DNA of 64,000 nucleotides, taken from Neovahlkampfia damariscottae. Taxonomy: Eukaryota > Heterolobosea > Selenaionea > Neovahlkampfiida > Neovahlkampfiidae. The notes under the pieces are model-generated. The model was not told the DNA's origin and did not search any database. It saw only the letters and a list, made by a program, of their open reading frames with translations. The translations under genes were made by a program, and so were the position numbers. This document shows positions 50,765 through 63,142 of the stretch, piece after piece (within the stretch, counting starts at the first letter, position 1; every line of letters starts with the position of its first letter). The stretch lies in the NCBI GenBank assembly GCA_016618085.1, contig JABLTG010000088.1:19302-83301 (forward strand), written 5' to 3'.

Positions 50765-52093
50765 ATGAAAATTGAAAACAAAACTAAAAACCAAAAAAAA
50801 GAAATCATAATTATAGGATCTGGAATGGCAGGTGTATCCACTGCAAGACATTTACAATCCAAACTAAAAGAAAAATCCACTAATTTCAACATAACAATTC
50901 TCGAAGGAAGAGAAAGAGTTGGTGGCAGAATGTGGACCACACATTTCCAAATTAAAGATAAAAAAATACCTGTTGATTTAGGTGCCACCTGGGTAGAAGG
51001 GCCAAGAAGCGAAGAAATTCAAGAACTTTGTAAAAAATTTGGAATCAATCTTGTTGACTCTCAATCACCTTCTCTTTACCTGGATTCAAAAAATGAGAAT
51101 GTTAACGAAACATATGTCAATAAAATGTATAAAATATTTCAAAAACATATGGAAATTGCAATGGAACGACCAAATAAAGACACAACTGTCAGAATAGCAC
51201 TTGAACGATATTTTAAAGAAACTGGACAAGACTTTGAAGATAAAGAATTACTTCAATTTTTTTTAAATCAAATTGAACTTTTTGAAGGTGGTTCCATTGA
51301 TGAAATATCAGCTTGGAGTTTAGATGATTCAGATAATGAAGATGAACCTTTTGGAATAGTAAAAGAAGGTTATGGAACTTTACTTGAAAAATATTCAAAA
51401 GGATTAAATATAAAGTTAAATCATATTGTTACTCATGTTGATTATTCAAATTCAAATGAGATTAGAGTTATCACAAATCAAGGTCTTTTTAAAGCTGATA
51501 TTATTGTTTGTACAATTCCTCTTGGATGTTTGAAAAATGAAACCATTCAATTTTATCCAAAGCTTCCAGAAAAGAAATTAAATGTTATAAAAAAGATGGG
51601 AATGGGTGTGTTGGATAAAACTGTGTTAGAATTTCCTTTCATTTTTTGGGATGAAAAATTATTGAAATTGAATCATTTTTGGAAACCAAAACACCGTGAA
51701 ATTGAAGAATTTTTCTGTATTAATGATTTACACAAGGGTTCTCCAATTATAGTAGCTTATTATTCTGCGAGCTTTGCAAAGGAAGTGGAGTTATTGAATG
51801 ATCAACAAACAGTTGAAAAAGTGTTAAATATTTTAAAAGAATTTTATGGAAAAGATATTCCGAATCCATTGAATTATTTCATCACAAGATGGAACAGAGA
51901 TCCATTTGCACGTGGTTCTTATAGTTTTGATACAGTAGGTTTGAAAGAAAAAGACCATGATATTTTAGGAGAACCAATAGAAAATCGTTTATTTTTTGCA
52001 GGAGAAGCATCAACTTCAAAATCATATTCATTTGTAAATGGAGCCTATTTATCAGGAAAAAGAGATGCAAAAAGAATTTCAAAATTATTTTAA
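50765..52093 (+). CDS. Flavin-containing amine oxidase (polyamine oxidase/LSD1 family)
   Basis: 442 residues, intronless. The N-terminal dinucleotide fold is IIIIGSGMAGVSTARHL with ERVGGRMWT, the conserved FAD signature of the MAO/PAO family. VDLGATWVEGP, VKEGYGTLLEKYS, IVCTIPLGCLK and the C-terminal FFAGEASTSKSYSFVNGAYL SG complete it. The KKMGMGVLDKTVLEF region resembles spermine oxidase and plant PAO. No SWIRM or Tower domain is present, which argues against LSD1. It oxidises polyamines or their acetylated forms, releasing peroxide; the location is uncertain and no targeting signal is clear. CCAATCAAATAC is directly upstream. Confidence 0.85.
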   Translation: MKIENKTKNQKKEIIIIGSGMAGVSTARHLQSKLKEKSTNFNITILEGRERVGGRMWTTHFQIKDKKIPVDLGATWVEGPRSEEIQELCKKFGINLVDSQSPSLYLDSKNENVNETYVNKMYKIFQKHMEIAMERPNKDTTVRIALERYFKETGQDFEDKELLQFFLNQIELFEGGSIDEISAWSLDDSDNEDEPFGIVKEGYGTLLEKYSKGLNIKLNHIVTHVDYSNSNEIRVITNQGLFKADIIVCTIPLGCLKNETIQFYPKLPEKKLNVIKKMGMGVLDKTVLEFPFIFWDEKLLKLNHFWKPKHREIEEFFCINDLHKGSPIIVAYYSASFAKEVELLNDQQTVEKVLNILKEFYGKDIPNPLNYFITRWNRDPFARGSYSFDTVGLKEKDHDILGEPIENRLFFAGEASTSKSYSFVNGAYLSGKRDAKRISKLF

Positions 52094-52124
52094 AATAAAC
52101 TAAATTTCTGTCCAATCACATCTT

Positions 52125-54159
52125 ATGTTCTCTTCCTACCCTATTTCAGTGAAAGAGCTTAATTATTATCCAGATGTGTTGTCACCACAAGAAATAAACT
52201 TGGAACCGACAGAAATCATAAAAAAAACCAAATTTTGTGATGCCACAGCAACTGGAAAAATAAAATATACAAAAGAAGACATGCAAGCATTTTTATCAAA
52301 TATTTTGAAAGAACCAACGATTTATTTAAGATATTTATCTTTATTAGAGATTAATATTGATGTTTTTTCATCTGGAGATGATCCACAAATTAAAGAATTC
52401 TGTGATTATTTTCATGAACAATTTCCAAGAACAACAATTGTCTTAAAAAAAATTGTTTCAACAAGTAATTTTAATTATAGAATTGAATAACCCTTTTTTA
52501 ACAGATCCAGTGCAAAGTGTGATTTACTCAAATGAAATTTTTTATCTTCAACAGTTATTGGATCTGCATCCAAAAATGTTTACAAACATTGATAAACTTG
52601 GTCCACTCTACTTTTATTGTTTTAATCAAAATTTGGAAGTGGATGAATTGATTTTAAAAATGTTGCCAGAAGAGTATTTAGTTCAATTATTCATGAATGA
52701 GAATGAATTTGGTCAGAATGTTTTTCATGTTTCAACTTTTGGTATAACACCATTTATACACGGTATAGAATTGTTATTAAAGTATGGAATTTCAAAATTA
52801 AAAGTGGATGCGATGAAGAAGTTGTTAATAAAAAAAGATAGAAACAATTATACTCCGTTACATGGAATTGTTCGTTTATTTCACCCAAATTTAATGGAAT
52901 TATTGAAGGAAAACGAATTAATTCCGACAAATTTCGGCTTATATTCTTATGCGTTGCATGAAATGTGCACAAAGCTTCCAATGATCAGATTTGTTAATTT
53001 TGAAAAATCTATGAAAATTTTATCAGAATTTGATGATCAATTTGAAAATATACATATTCTAGTTGCATTCAATAAAAAAGGAATGGAAAAAACTTTTCAG
53101 AAATATTTCAAAAATTTAGTTTTGAAAAATTTCGAATCAGGAAAAAAAATTGATACTCTTTTCAAAGGTACTACTGAAACCTATTGGGCTGTAATAAATG
53201 AAAGATATGACTATTTAGAAATATTTTTGAAATATGGATGTAATTTAAGTTACAATTTCAATGGTGATTTCACTTATCTCCATCTGGCTATTGCAAAAAA
53301 ATCAGAAAAATTAATTCAATTTTTGTTGAAAAATACAAAGAATATTTTGAACAAAAGAAACAAATTTGGGGACACTGTATTTCATATTGTATGCAGAAAT
53401 AGAGATATGAGGTTATTTAATATTTTACTCAACGAAAAAGATTTGGATATCAATTGTCAAACTAGTTGGGGATATACAGCTGCCAATATTGCATCTTCTC
53501 AAGGAAATAATGAATTGAAAGAAATATTGAAATCACACAACTGCATTGAGTACCCATCAATATTTGAAATAATGCCAATAGAAGTCATCAGAAAAATCGT
53601 GCTTTTCATTTTTGATTTCTCAACCACAGATGATGTTTCAAACTTAATGGCTTCATGTCAAAGATGGAATAACTTGATAAACTCAAAAGATTTATGGGTC
53701 GATTATTCAAAAATTCGTTTTCAATCAGAGACACTAATTGAGACACATTCAAGTTTTTGGGAAAGACATTCAAAATGGATTTTAGCTAATGGGATCGATA
53801 GAAATAGAATATTCTTCTTGAATTGTCCTGGAAATCGGATAAACACTGCTAGTTTAAGAGTTTTATATGCTGAAAAATATTTGAAACGATTTCCAAAATC
53901 AAAAAGAAAAAATCCAATTTTTGAGATGATTTCAGACATTGATACTTACGCAATTTTGAAAAAATTTCTTTATGAACACTTAAATTTTGATATGTTCATC
54001 CAAGGATTTATGAGTTGTTTTGAAAGAACATTTATTGATTCTCAAGGGATAGAAATGCCAAAACTGACAGGCAACTTCTTTTGGGACAATAATTTCACTC
54101 TTGCTGCTCAAATGGAAGACAAAATTTGTATTTTGGATTTTAAGAATTTCATCAAATAA
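52125..54159 (+). CDS. Ankyrin-repeat and F-box protein
   Basis: Exons 52125-52464 and 52505-54159 are joined across a 40-nt intron and give 664 residues. Ankyrin repeats cover the middle (NYTPLHGIVRLFHPNLMELL; FTYLHLAIAKKSEKLIQFLL; GDTVFHIVCRNRDMRLFNIL; WGYTAANIASSQGNNELKEI). An F-box follows at about residues 465-510: FEIMPIEVIRKIVLFIFDFS with LMASCQRWNNLINSKDLWVD. The C-terminus is helical. The arrangement suggests an SCF adaptor that uses ankyrins for target choice. CCAATCACA lies 13 bases before the ATG. Confidence 0.75.
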
Positions 54160-54218
54160 ATATTGAATTGTAAAGTTCAAGTTGGTAAAATAATCCGATT
54201 GGTCAGAATTCCGGAGAA

Positions 54219-54514
54219 ATGAGTTTTTTGTTGTCCACACTAACAAGAGGATTTGAAATGTTTTTTTCGTACAACAACGAGATTAAAGAACCACATCAAA
54301 TAAACAAAAAAAAACAAGAAATAAAAAATAAAGAACTGTATATTGCAGAAGAAGGAATCATTTGGTAGGACGAACTAAAATTCTAAAATTAAGGTTAAAT
54401 GGACAAAATAATCCTATAGGAGATCCAGATGAAAATCCAGAAGCATATATACCATTTTTACATGAACAAGCAAATGTATTAAATACCATTTTAATGAATA
54501 AGGACAAATTGTAA
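54219..54514 (+). CDS. Possible short gene with unresolved exon structure
   Basis: An ATG at 54219 follows a GATTGGTC box by 15 bases and opens MSFLLSTLTRGFEMFFS, which looks like a mitochondrial or membrane targeting segment. The frame stops at 54368. A second frame from about 54350 reads HLVGRTKILKLRLNGQNN and continues to TAA 54514. No canonical intron of the usual length joins them, so this may be a frameshifted gene, a longer intron (about 88 nt) or chance. The product is not recognised. Confidence 0.3.
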
Positions 54515-54809
54515 AATAATAAAATTTCTATCAACACAAGAAAAGTGTTCCAAAGAAGAGTTATGCACATTAAATAATTTCTTGTTGAGTCCAGTGCGGT
54601 TGAAGTGGCCAGAAGAAAATGAAAATAAATATTGACTCAGAATTGGAACCAAATATGGAAAAAAAATGTTCCAATATATATTTTGTACAACATTTTGCGA
54701 TTGATATTTGAATGAATTCCATAATTCATTCAAACATTTTCAAATGAAGAAAATTGAGTTCACATATGACATCGGTTTAAAGGTTATTATTTAACCTGTA
54801 TTATATCAA

Positions 54810-54880
54810 GCCCCAATAGTTTAGTGGTCGAATATCTCGTTGTGGCCGAGAAGATGCAAGTTCGATTCTTGCTTGGGGCA
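54810..54880 (+). tRNA. tRNA-His (GTG), copy 1
   Basis: 71 nt. Acceptor stem GCCCCAA pairs with TTGGGGC, with discriminator A. The anticodon arm TCTCG-TTGTGGC-CGAGA shows anticodon GTG. The T arm is GCAAG-TTCGATT-CTTGC. The base before the gene is A, so G-1 must be added after transcription. A T-run follows within a few bases, as for RNA polymerase III termination. An identical copy lies at 56273. Confidence 0.95.
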
Positions 54881-55172
54881 CTTATTTTTTTTAATTCCAT
54901 TTTGTTTTTGTGAAGTTTTTGATCAAACTATGCCACAGCTGGTGATCAGAAATTGGAACTCTTTTTTCATCTGTTTCGGTTGTGAAACATTCATGGGGAT
55001 GTTTGAGTTTTGAAATTATAAACTTCTTTTGAAGTATTTTTCTCATATTTTTTTTGATCAGAATACTATCATGGAGTACAGTAACATTGATTGTTTGATT
55101 ACAAGAAAAAGGAGATTTTGAGAAATGAAAATGATTGGTTCGGCTAAATCCAAAACTCGGGTAAACAAAAAC

Positions 55173-56156
55173 ATGAAAAGTTTAGATGAGATGGAGCACT
55201 ACAGAGTTTTGGATAACAAGTGCGCTTACTACAAATATTTAGCGAATACAGGAAAGAATTATCATTTACATATAGTTGAAGAAGAAGAAGAAGAGGAAGA
55301 ATTTACAATTTTTGCTTCTTTTTCGTTTGAACCTTCAACCTGGAATTCTCCATTTAATTTTTGTTTTATTCAAAATTTGAATGAAAATCAAGTCGTTTTA
55401 TCAAAAATAATTGCTCATGCAAAAAAAAAAGTTCTACCGTTACCTTTTCATTCCTTTTCAAAAAGAGATAATGAAACTTTGATAAATAATCATTTTTTAC
55501 CACAAGAAAAATTTACACACATGATTTATCACATACCTAATTTTGTTAAATCAAAATTACTACCTGATAATTACATGTACGGAGAAATTACATCAACACA
55601 TCGTCGAGAAGAAAATTGGACACGATGGCTTGACACATTAACATCTTCATACTCCAATTATAACAGATCCTCAATAAAAAAAGTACTCTCAAAAGCTATA
55701 TGTGGAAAGGATTATCCTCTGAGACATTTTTATATTCAAGAAAAAGATACATCTGAAATTATTGCTGTTGTATCACTTTTTTGTGAAGGTGGTGGTTCAT
55801 GTGGAATTTATAATATTGCAACTTTGGAAAATTATCGAAATCAAAAATTTGGAACTAAATTGTTGGAATACGTTCATTTTGATATTGCAAGAGATCAGCT
55901 TAATTGTTCATTTTCACTTGTTGAATCAAATTCAAGATCAATTTCCTACTTTCAAAAATTTGGATTTAAAACTATTGTCACTTCAACTACTTGGTTGAGA
56001 TTGAAAGAAGCTTCTTTTCCGGTGAGAAATATTGGGACTTTGGTTTTGATGACCAGAAATGGTGAAATTTGGATGTATGTATTGCTGGTTTTAGTATTTT
56101 TTGTATTCATTGCAGTGGTGAAAATGAGTCATGTGAGCGAAAGAATAAAATTTTAG
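55173..56156 (+). CDS. GNAT-family N-acetyltransferase with C-terminal membrane anchor
   Basis: About 327 residues from ATG 55173; the frame runs back to ATG 55125. The earlier ATG precedes a GATTGGTTCGG box at about 55133, so the later ATG is favoured by analogy to other genes. The GNAT core is near residues 205-260: IYNIATLENYRNQKFGTKLL is motif A, with the acetyl-CoA loop Q/NxKxG, and SFSLVESNSRSISYFQKFGF is motif B. The C-terminus has a membrane span (MYVLLVLVFFVFIAVVKM). The substrate is unknown. It lies between the two tRNA-His copies. Confidence 0.65.
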   Translation: MKSLDEMEHYRVLDNKCAYYKYLANTGKNYHLHIVEEEEEEEEFTIFASFSFEPSTWNSPFNFCFIQNLNENQVVLSKIIAHAKKKVLPLPFHSFSKRDNETLINNHFLPQEKFTHMIYHIPNFVKSKLLPDNYMYGEITSTHRREENWTRWLDTLTSSYSNYNRSSIKKVLSKAICGKDYPLRHFYIQEKDTSEIIAVVSLFCEGGGSCGIYNIATLENYRNQKFGTKLLEYVHFDIARDQLNCSFSLVESNSRSISYFQKFGFKTIVTSTTWLRLKEASFPVRNIGTLVLMTRNGEIWMYVLLVLVFFVFIAVVKMSHVSERIKF

Positions 56157-56272
56157 TCAAAATATTACTCATTGAACATTCAGAAAAAAAAATTAAAATT
56201 TGGAATTTTATTATGAAAAAAAGTCCTGAATTTTATCAGTTGCACGTTTTTTTTTTAAAGAATTCACATCAA

Positions 56273-56343
56273 GCCCCAATAGTTTAGTGGTCGAATATCT
56301 CGTTGTGGCCGAGAAGATGCAAGTTCGATTCTTGCTTGGGGCA
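56273..56343 (+). tRNA. tRNA-His (GTG), copy 2
   Basis: Identical over all 71 bases to the gene at 54810, including the ATCAA just before and a T-rich run after it. The two copies lie about 1.46 kb apart, flanking a GNAT acetyltransferase gene. Identity suggests a recent local duplication or gene conversion. Confidence 0.95.
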
Positions 56344-56740
56344 CTCATTTTTTTACCTATTTTTTCTTGGACAATCCAATTTTAAATCACCATTTTGTTT
56401 TATTGCTTGAAAGAGGAATTTGGTAAAAAAGAAATATCTTTATATAAAAGAAACTCTGACAGACCCAGTTTGACTTTTGTTTGAGTTTTTGTTATTTTCT
56501 TTTTCTTTTCCTTTGGTTTCCGTGGTTTTAATTTTGGTGTTGCTGTTCTTATTTCTTTATTTGTTTTTGAGTAAAAGCGACACATGGCATTTTATCATCA
56601 TCCACTTGTTTTGCTAAATTTTTTCTTCTTTGTTCTAATAGTTTCTTTTCTTTGGGGATGTCATTCAAATATAAAGCAAAGACATTTTTTTAAAATACAG
56701 CAGAATCGTCCAATCAACTGCCACTTGTTTACAATTCAAA
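56344..56740. other. Intergenic region with an unresolved minus-strand reading frame
   Basis: On the minus strand a frame from about 56680 to 56550 reads LEQRRKNLAKQVDDDK then MPCVAFTQKQIKK, and a second frame from ATG 56585 continues with Lys-rich KPRKPKEKKKKI. No ATG in frame or canonical intron joins these to a start near the ATTGGAC box at about 56708. Either a frameshift or an unusual splice is present, or the coding look is accidental. The plus-strand URB2-like gene uses the same box in the opposite sense. Confidence 0.35.
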
Positions 56741-59700
56741 ATGGATGACTTTCTTGCTTACCACCATGGTGTAAATAAAAGAAAATGGGACACAGAGCCA
56801 ACACAAAATATCAAAAAACCAAAATTTGAAACCAAAACTGTCCACAAAAGGCATGATAGAGAAACATTAGAAAAATTTTTATTTCCAAATCAAAAACTTG
56901 ATGATAGATCCACAGAAAAACTTATCAAACAGTTATCAAAATTAGTAAAATCAGACAACACTTCAAATTTTCCTTTAATTTTTGACTACCTCAATTCCAT
57001 TATTTTAACACAAGATGAAAACAAGTTAGACGTTTCAAATGAGTTGTTATGGAAATTATTCGTGAACTTATACAAAAGTGATGATGTGAAAGAAACTTAT
57101 TTTCCAAATTTTTCGTTTTGGTTAATTTTTCAAAAAATTACTTTGGCACTAAAAAATAAAAAAACAACAACACAATTACTTGATTATTTTATTGAAATTT
57201 TAGAAGAGTATTTATTATCATCAAAAACAAATCAATTTCATGATAATAAATCGAATATTGATGAATTTATTCCTTCTTTAATTTCGAGCTTCAGTATTAC
57301 CTCTTTAGATTTAGTTGAAAAGTTTCAAACGATTTTGGACTTATCATTAAAGTTATTAAAAAGTCAATATGACAAAATACTAGAAAAAGAGGAATTATAC
57401 AAATCAGTAATGAATTTAGTTGATTCATTATTCCTTCTATACTGCAAGTAAGAAATAACAAAATTAACACTTTTAGAACTTCATTAGAAAGTATAAGAGT
57501 ATCAGTCAAAAGTATATTATCAACAGGTATCTTTCATTGTGATATTGAAAGATTCAATCATGATATGTACTTTGTTTTTTCACAAGAAGAAAAAATTGTG
57601 TTTGATCCAAAGAGTTGTGATTCATCATATTTCTTAAGCACATTCATGAAAACATTTTCATACTCAAATGATAAAGCTGGTAAATTTAATCTATTTTATT
57701 TTATTTTCAGTCACTGAATTAGTTGATTTCATTTTACTTGAATATACAACTCATTATCGAGCATTTAATGAACAATTGAAAAAACAAAATATTCAATTTA
57801 GAAGTTATTCAAGTCATAAAATGGATGTATTATTTTTCAATATCTTCTTGGAAGCATGCATTCAAGCTCAAAAAAAATACAAATCGCAACCACTTTTACT
57901 CACAAAAGTAATCAAAGTTTTAATTGTGAAAAAGTTAAGTTTATCAATACAACATAATGAAAAATTCAATACTTTTACAAAATATTTAGTTGATAAAATG
58001 AGTGAATTTTCACCAAACAGTCAAGGTTTGAAACTATTTTTATTTTAATTTTCAATTTCAGAAACACTTAATCTTGTATCTATTTTTGGAGATCTTTTAA
58101 GAATTAACCATGATTTTTCATCGACCTTTCTTGATCAAGTAATGCGTATCATATTTCAAATGAATGAAAATTCAATCAATTCACCAGAAATGAATCAATT
58201 TTTTATAGTCTTTTTAAAAAATTATGTTGCTTATCGTCGATTGGATACTTTCATTGAAGGATACGCATTTGGAACCACAAAATTGAAAAAACCAACAGAT
58301 TCCATTTTAAAATCTGAAACATTTAGGAAGAAATTGTTTGAAGAATTTTCAAAATTACCTGGTGGTCAAATCATTCAAATTTTTGAATTATTCATCAAAA
58401 TCATAACAACAAGAATTGAAGAAGATGAAAAATTGAAAAAATCAAATGTTATTCCATTAATTCTTTGTCCATTTATAACGTTCATATTTTCAATTAAATT
58501 AAGAGATATTAATTATAAATCAATCTCTGGATTGGCCAATGAAACAAATGAGAAAATAGTTTATCCAATTTTGAAGAAGTTAATGAAAGATATTAAAAAA
58601 GATAATCAATTTTTATTTAGTTCAGTATTACAACTATATTATGCTTGTAAAAAAATTATCACAGATTCAGAAGAATTCTCATCTGAGGTTTATACCTTCA
58701 AAACTTTCAAAATCCAAAAATCAGGTTTTAATCAAAAAAAATGAAACTAATTAAGTTTAGATGCAATCATTCAAATAAATGATGAAAAGAAATTCAGATT
58801 TGACACATTTAACAAGAATGAAAGTTTATCTGAATTTATGAAAAATGAAACTGTTTCATTATCAGCAAAAGTAGTTTTGGTAATTCAAATATTTTTATTT
58901 CTAATGATTTTAGTGTCATATAATTTACTTAAGAATGAATGAAATATCAAAACAATTGAATATCAGAAAACATAATTTGATAACTTCATCTGAAAATTTA
59001 CAAGATGTTTCATCAAAAGAATGTAAAGATGAAATTGAATATTTGACAAATTGGTATCACAAATATTTTAATATATTGGAAATGGAATTCTCAAATACAG
59101 TCAATTTATTTTCTTCTGAAGTTTTAACTTGGAATGGATTGATTGAAACAGTCACTGAAGAAAACTACGTTGCAATTTTATGGAAATTATTTACAACAAA
59201 TATCAGAGTTTTAGGGTAAAATATATTATTGAAATATTAATTTTATAGTGATTTTATTTCAAAAGAAAACTTTTTTCAATTCACAAAATTTTTATTAAAG
59301 AGATTAACAATTACTCAACACTTAAAATCAAAAGAATTATATTTTACATCTCCATATGATGTTAATATTACAACAACTTTCTTGATGAAAAGAAAAGCTT
59401 TTTTTGATTTAACTATTCCAAGAGATTGTGTTTTTCTTTGTTTAGTTGAAGATGTGTCAAAAGAGATCATGAATCTTGTTTCATTATTTCATGATGATTC
59501 GAAAGATATTAAAAAATCAACTGATTTATTTGTTAAATTTGTTGGAAAAGACCTTCAACATGAAACAAATAATTTCAATTCTATCATCAAATCAAAATCA
59601 AATTTGAATACTGGACAAGTGTCCAATTTGGAAGTAATTCATTTTTTTTATTAATTTTTGGATGAAGCTCAATGATGACTTGGTTGCTGTACTGAAAAAT

Positions 59701-61541
59701 TTTCCAACTGAATATTTCTCGGAACGTCAAATTGTTAGTCTTATTAGATTATTATTTGTTGAACATTTTTATTTGAATTTGATGCTACAAAGCAAAATCA
59801 ATGAAGAATTGGAATCAAAAATTATTGAATCACAAATTAAAAAATTCAAAATTATTCTTCATTTGATTGAATGTGTTAATTTGAAACAAGTTTATTTTTA
59901 GATTTTACTAAAATTTTTAAAGTTGATTTCAGTGGAATTTTTGAAATTTTTTGTTGATTCAATTCAACTAATCAAAGAAAGAGATGACTATTTAACTGTC
60001 AAAAACTTGAAAATTCAATTATATTCACTGATCATTTCTCAAATGAGTGTCAACAAAAAAATGAATGAAACTTCAAACACCATTATCAATTTCATGATTA
60101 AGAGATTATCAAAGGAAAATAATGTAAGTTCATGATTATTCTTAATTCATTTTTAGATTTCACTTTCTGAATGCTTTCTTATCAGCTTAGCAAATTTCAA
60201 TAAATCAAAAACACAAGAGAAATCATTGATTGATGGAATTAAAAATTTTGAACCAAAAGTTCAAATGAATTCAGAGAATAAGTTGTCCTATCTCTGCAGT
60301 TATCTTGGATTTCACAGAAAAATTAACAGTCAAGCAAAGGAACTCGGTGTTTTATTCACAAATTTGAAAGAATTTCTTTCAACATCTAATGAAGATGAAG
60401 ATAAAAAATATTCAACAGATATTCTCATGGAATTCTTTTCAGAATATTGCACTGGTTATAATTTATATGAAGATGAATCAGTTTTCAATCTTCAATTTTT
60501 ATTCAATGCTCTTCTTTTGGTATCAAAAAATGTTAAACACAAGAAAAATGCTGAAATTGGAAAATTGGTAAATTCAGTCAAATTAGAGGCAGAGCAATAT
60601 GACAACCTTTTAGAAGTAGTTTTGAAACATATTCAAATTTCTTGTCAAAGGGCTGAATCTTCATTGAAATGGAGAAAATTAATTTCACACACAACAGTTT
60701 CATTAAATTTGTACGAAATTATTTTCAAAAATAGGCTTATCAAACCACATTTAATCGCCGAAACTATGAAAGTATTTGCAGATGTGGTTGTTATCTACTC
60801 ATCTATTGATGTAGATAACTTGAAAAAGAACCAAATTCAACAAACAGAATCAATCATCCAAACAACATTGGAAATGATGAACAATAGAATTTCTTCAGTA
60901 TGAATTTAATTTCAAAATATTAATATCTTCATAGATTGCGTCTGCATTTTCTAAAATTCCTCAATACTTCACAATGTCTGTCCTTCCACAAATTTTAACA
61001 ATTTTAATGAATGTAGCACAATCAGAGAATATTATGTCAATTGAATCATACAAATTGGTTTGTGATAACTTAAGAACATGTGCAAATATCCATTTGTTCT
61101 CACTAAAAAATCTTAACTCTTTATTTTTTATCATCAAATGTACCAAAAATAATTTTTTTTAACATTTTAGTTTTGTTGAAGAAATTATTCATTTTTACAA
61201 CTAAACAACTTCATGATGGTGAAGAATTGTTAATTGCAGCAAATTATCTCGGAAGGGTTTATAGTTTTCTTTCCCATAAATCTTACAAAGCTATTCATCA
61301 TTCAGTAGTTCAAAATTTTTTGATTGAAAGCTCCAAAGACTTAAAATCTCAAAAAATTATAATCTCAACAAAAACAGTCATCGATACACTTATTACTGTT
61401 GGAATGTTAAATTTGGTCAAATCAATGGATTCCAAAACGATAAATGAAGTATTTTCAAGTTTACCAGATAATATGAGAAATGAAAAGAATTTATTGTACG
61501 AAATCAAAGATAGAGTAGCTTCATTGAAAAGTTATCAATAA
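56741..61541 (+). CDS. URB2/Npa2-like nucleolar pre-ribosomal protein
   Basis: Twelve exons with ends at 57447, 57679, 58025, 58724, 58879, 59215, 59633, 59889, 60123, 60897, 61139 and 61541. Introns are 29-37 nt and the protein has 1477 residues, close to human URB2. The N-terminus is basic (VNKRKWDTEPTQNIKKPKFE), as for a nucleolar protein. The rest is alpha-helical solenoid. The last exon (ANYLGRVYSFLSHKSYKAIH; VFSSLPDNMRNEKNLLYEIK) resembles the conserved URB2 C-terminus, where a short LPxxxR element precedes a final helix. URB2 works with the large-subunit assembly complex in yeast. The assignment is tentative; another solenoid could look alike. The phase is continuous across all eleven introns. 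Confidence 0.5.
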
Positions 61542-61586
61542 AAAATTTTGAACTTAATTTTCCACCAACCAAAAAATAATACCTGA

Positions 61587-63074
61587 ATGGAAGAAGAAGA
61601 TGAAAAAGTTTGAGGAAAAAAATAAAATTAATTTGAATAGAATGAATGTTTAATTTGTTTAAACAACTGGAAATCAACAGGAGAACATCGTGTAGTTTCT
61701 TTAAAATGTGGACATATTTTTGGAAAAAGTTGTATTGAATTTTGGTTACAAAGCAACTGTAGTTGTCCAATTTGTAAAGAAAAAGCAGATATTTTAGATA
61801 TAAGAAACCTTTATCTTGGTACATCAACTTATAAAACTTCAATAAAAAGAATAAAACAAAGGAGTAAAACGGCCATTGAAACTATTGAAAAAAAGTTAAA
61901 ACTTGAAAGAAAAAAGAAAAAAGAGATAGATATGAAATATAAAAATATAAAAGAAAAATTAGTAGAAATGACTAATAAATCATTAAATATCACAAATGAG
62001 ACTTTGAAATCTTTCATTGAAGATAATTTTAAAACTGAAAATTTTTTCAAATTGGTGCAAGCTATGGATGTTGATTTTGTTGGAAATTATATTTGTTTTT
62101 TGAATGATCCTCTCGAAGTTGCGATTGCACATTCTCAAAAACCGTTGATTGTAAAATTGGATGTTTCCAATGATGTACAAGAACAATTGTTATTGAATAG
62201 TGGGAATTTAAAAATTGTTGAAATGAAATTCAATTTTTCAAAGAACTTATTGCTTTGTATTACAGAAGAGAATATATTATACTTTATAACGCCAACATTA
62301 AAAATTGTAAAAAAAATGACAATAGAACACAGTGTGAACTCACTTTCAATAAATGAATTCAATGATGATATAGTATCAATAGGTACCGTTGATGGATATA
62401 TACTTCCTGTTAATATCAATAAATTCAAATATTTGGAGAAAATCAAATTGAATGATCGAGCACGAGTAAGTTCAATTAAATATTTGGATAAACAACGAAT
62501 TTTGATTTCTCAAGGAAAATGTGGGTGTTTCATTATTGATGATAATAAGAAACTCAAGAAATTGAATTTTGGAATATCAGAAGGAGAGGATTTTTTTAAA
62601 GTTGATTTTGAAAAACATTCCAAAAATTGTCTGGTCTCTACAGGGAATATCGATCAGAATTTCAGAAAGTCAGTGGAACATATACTTTTTAAATCTGACA
62701 AAATTGATAGTTTCACTAGAATTTCTCAAAATGCTTTCATTTCTGAGGACAATGAAAGACCAACTCTGTTGCAAAGTTTAGGTATCGATTATCGTTCAAT
62801 GAAATCTCCATACACATTTTTTTCAACAGAATCAGATGAAAATAATGATGATGATATTATTTCAGTGCAGCCAATGTCATCCAAAACGTATTTAGTTTAC
62901 TCTGAAAAGAACAAAGTTCAATTCAAAAATGTCGAAAATCAACAAATTGAAATGATGGAAAATTTTCACACATCTATCCAAGATATTCAACATTTAAAAC
63001 ATTCACTAGGTTTATACATTGGTATATTAACAAAAGATGAATTTTGTCTGTATTTGTTGGAAATGGTGGAGTAA
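61587..63074 (+). CDS. RING/WD-repeat ubiquitin ligase, RFWD3-like
   Basis: Exons 61587-61607 and 61641-63074 are joined across a 33-nt intron and give 484 residues. The RING-type domain starts immediately after the intron: CLICLNNWKSTGEHRVVSLK CGHIFGKSCIEFWLQ then CPICKEKADI. A coiled coil (IETIEKKLKLERKKKKEI) follows, then WD-like beta repeats (VGNYICFLNDPLEVAIAH; VSSIKYLDKQRILISQGKCG). This order is that of RFWD3, an E3 for RPA at stalled replication forks. The WD part is short of seven clear blades. CCACCAACC and CCAAC-like boxes lie about 25 bases upstream of the ATG. Confidence 0.8.
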
Positions 63075-63142
63075 GGAGGAATCCATACCTAAATCATCAA
63101 AAATAATTGTTATTTTGGAATAATAGATAGAAATATTAGAGT

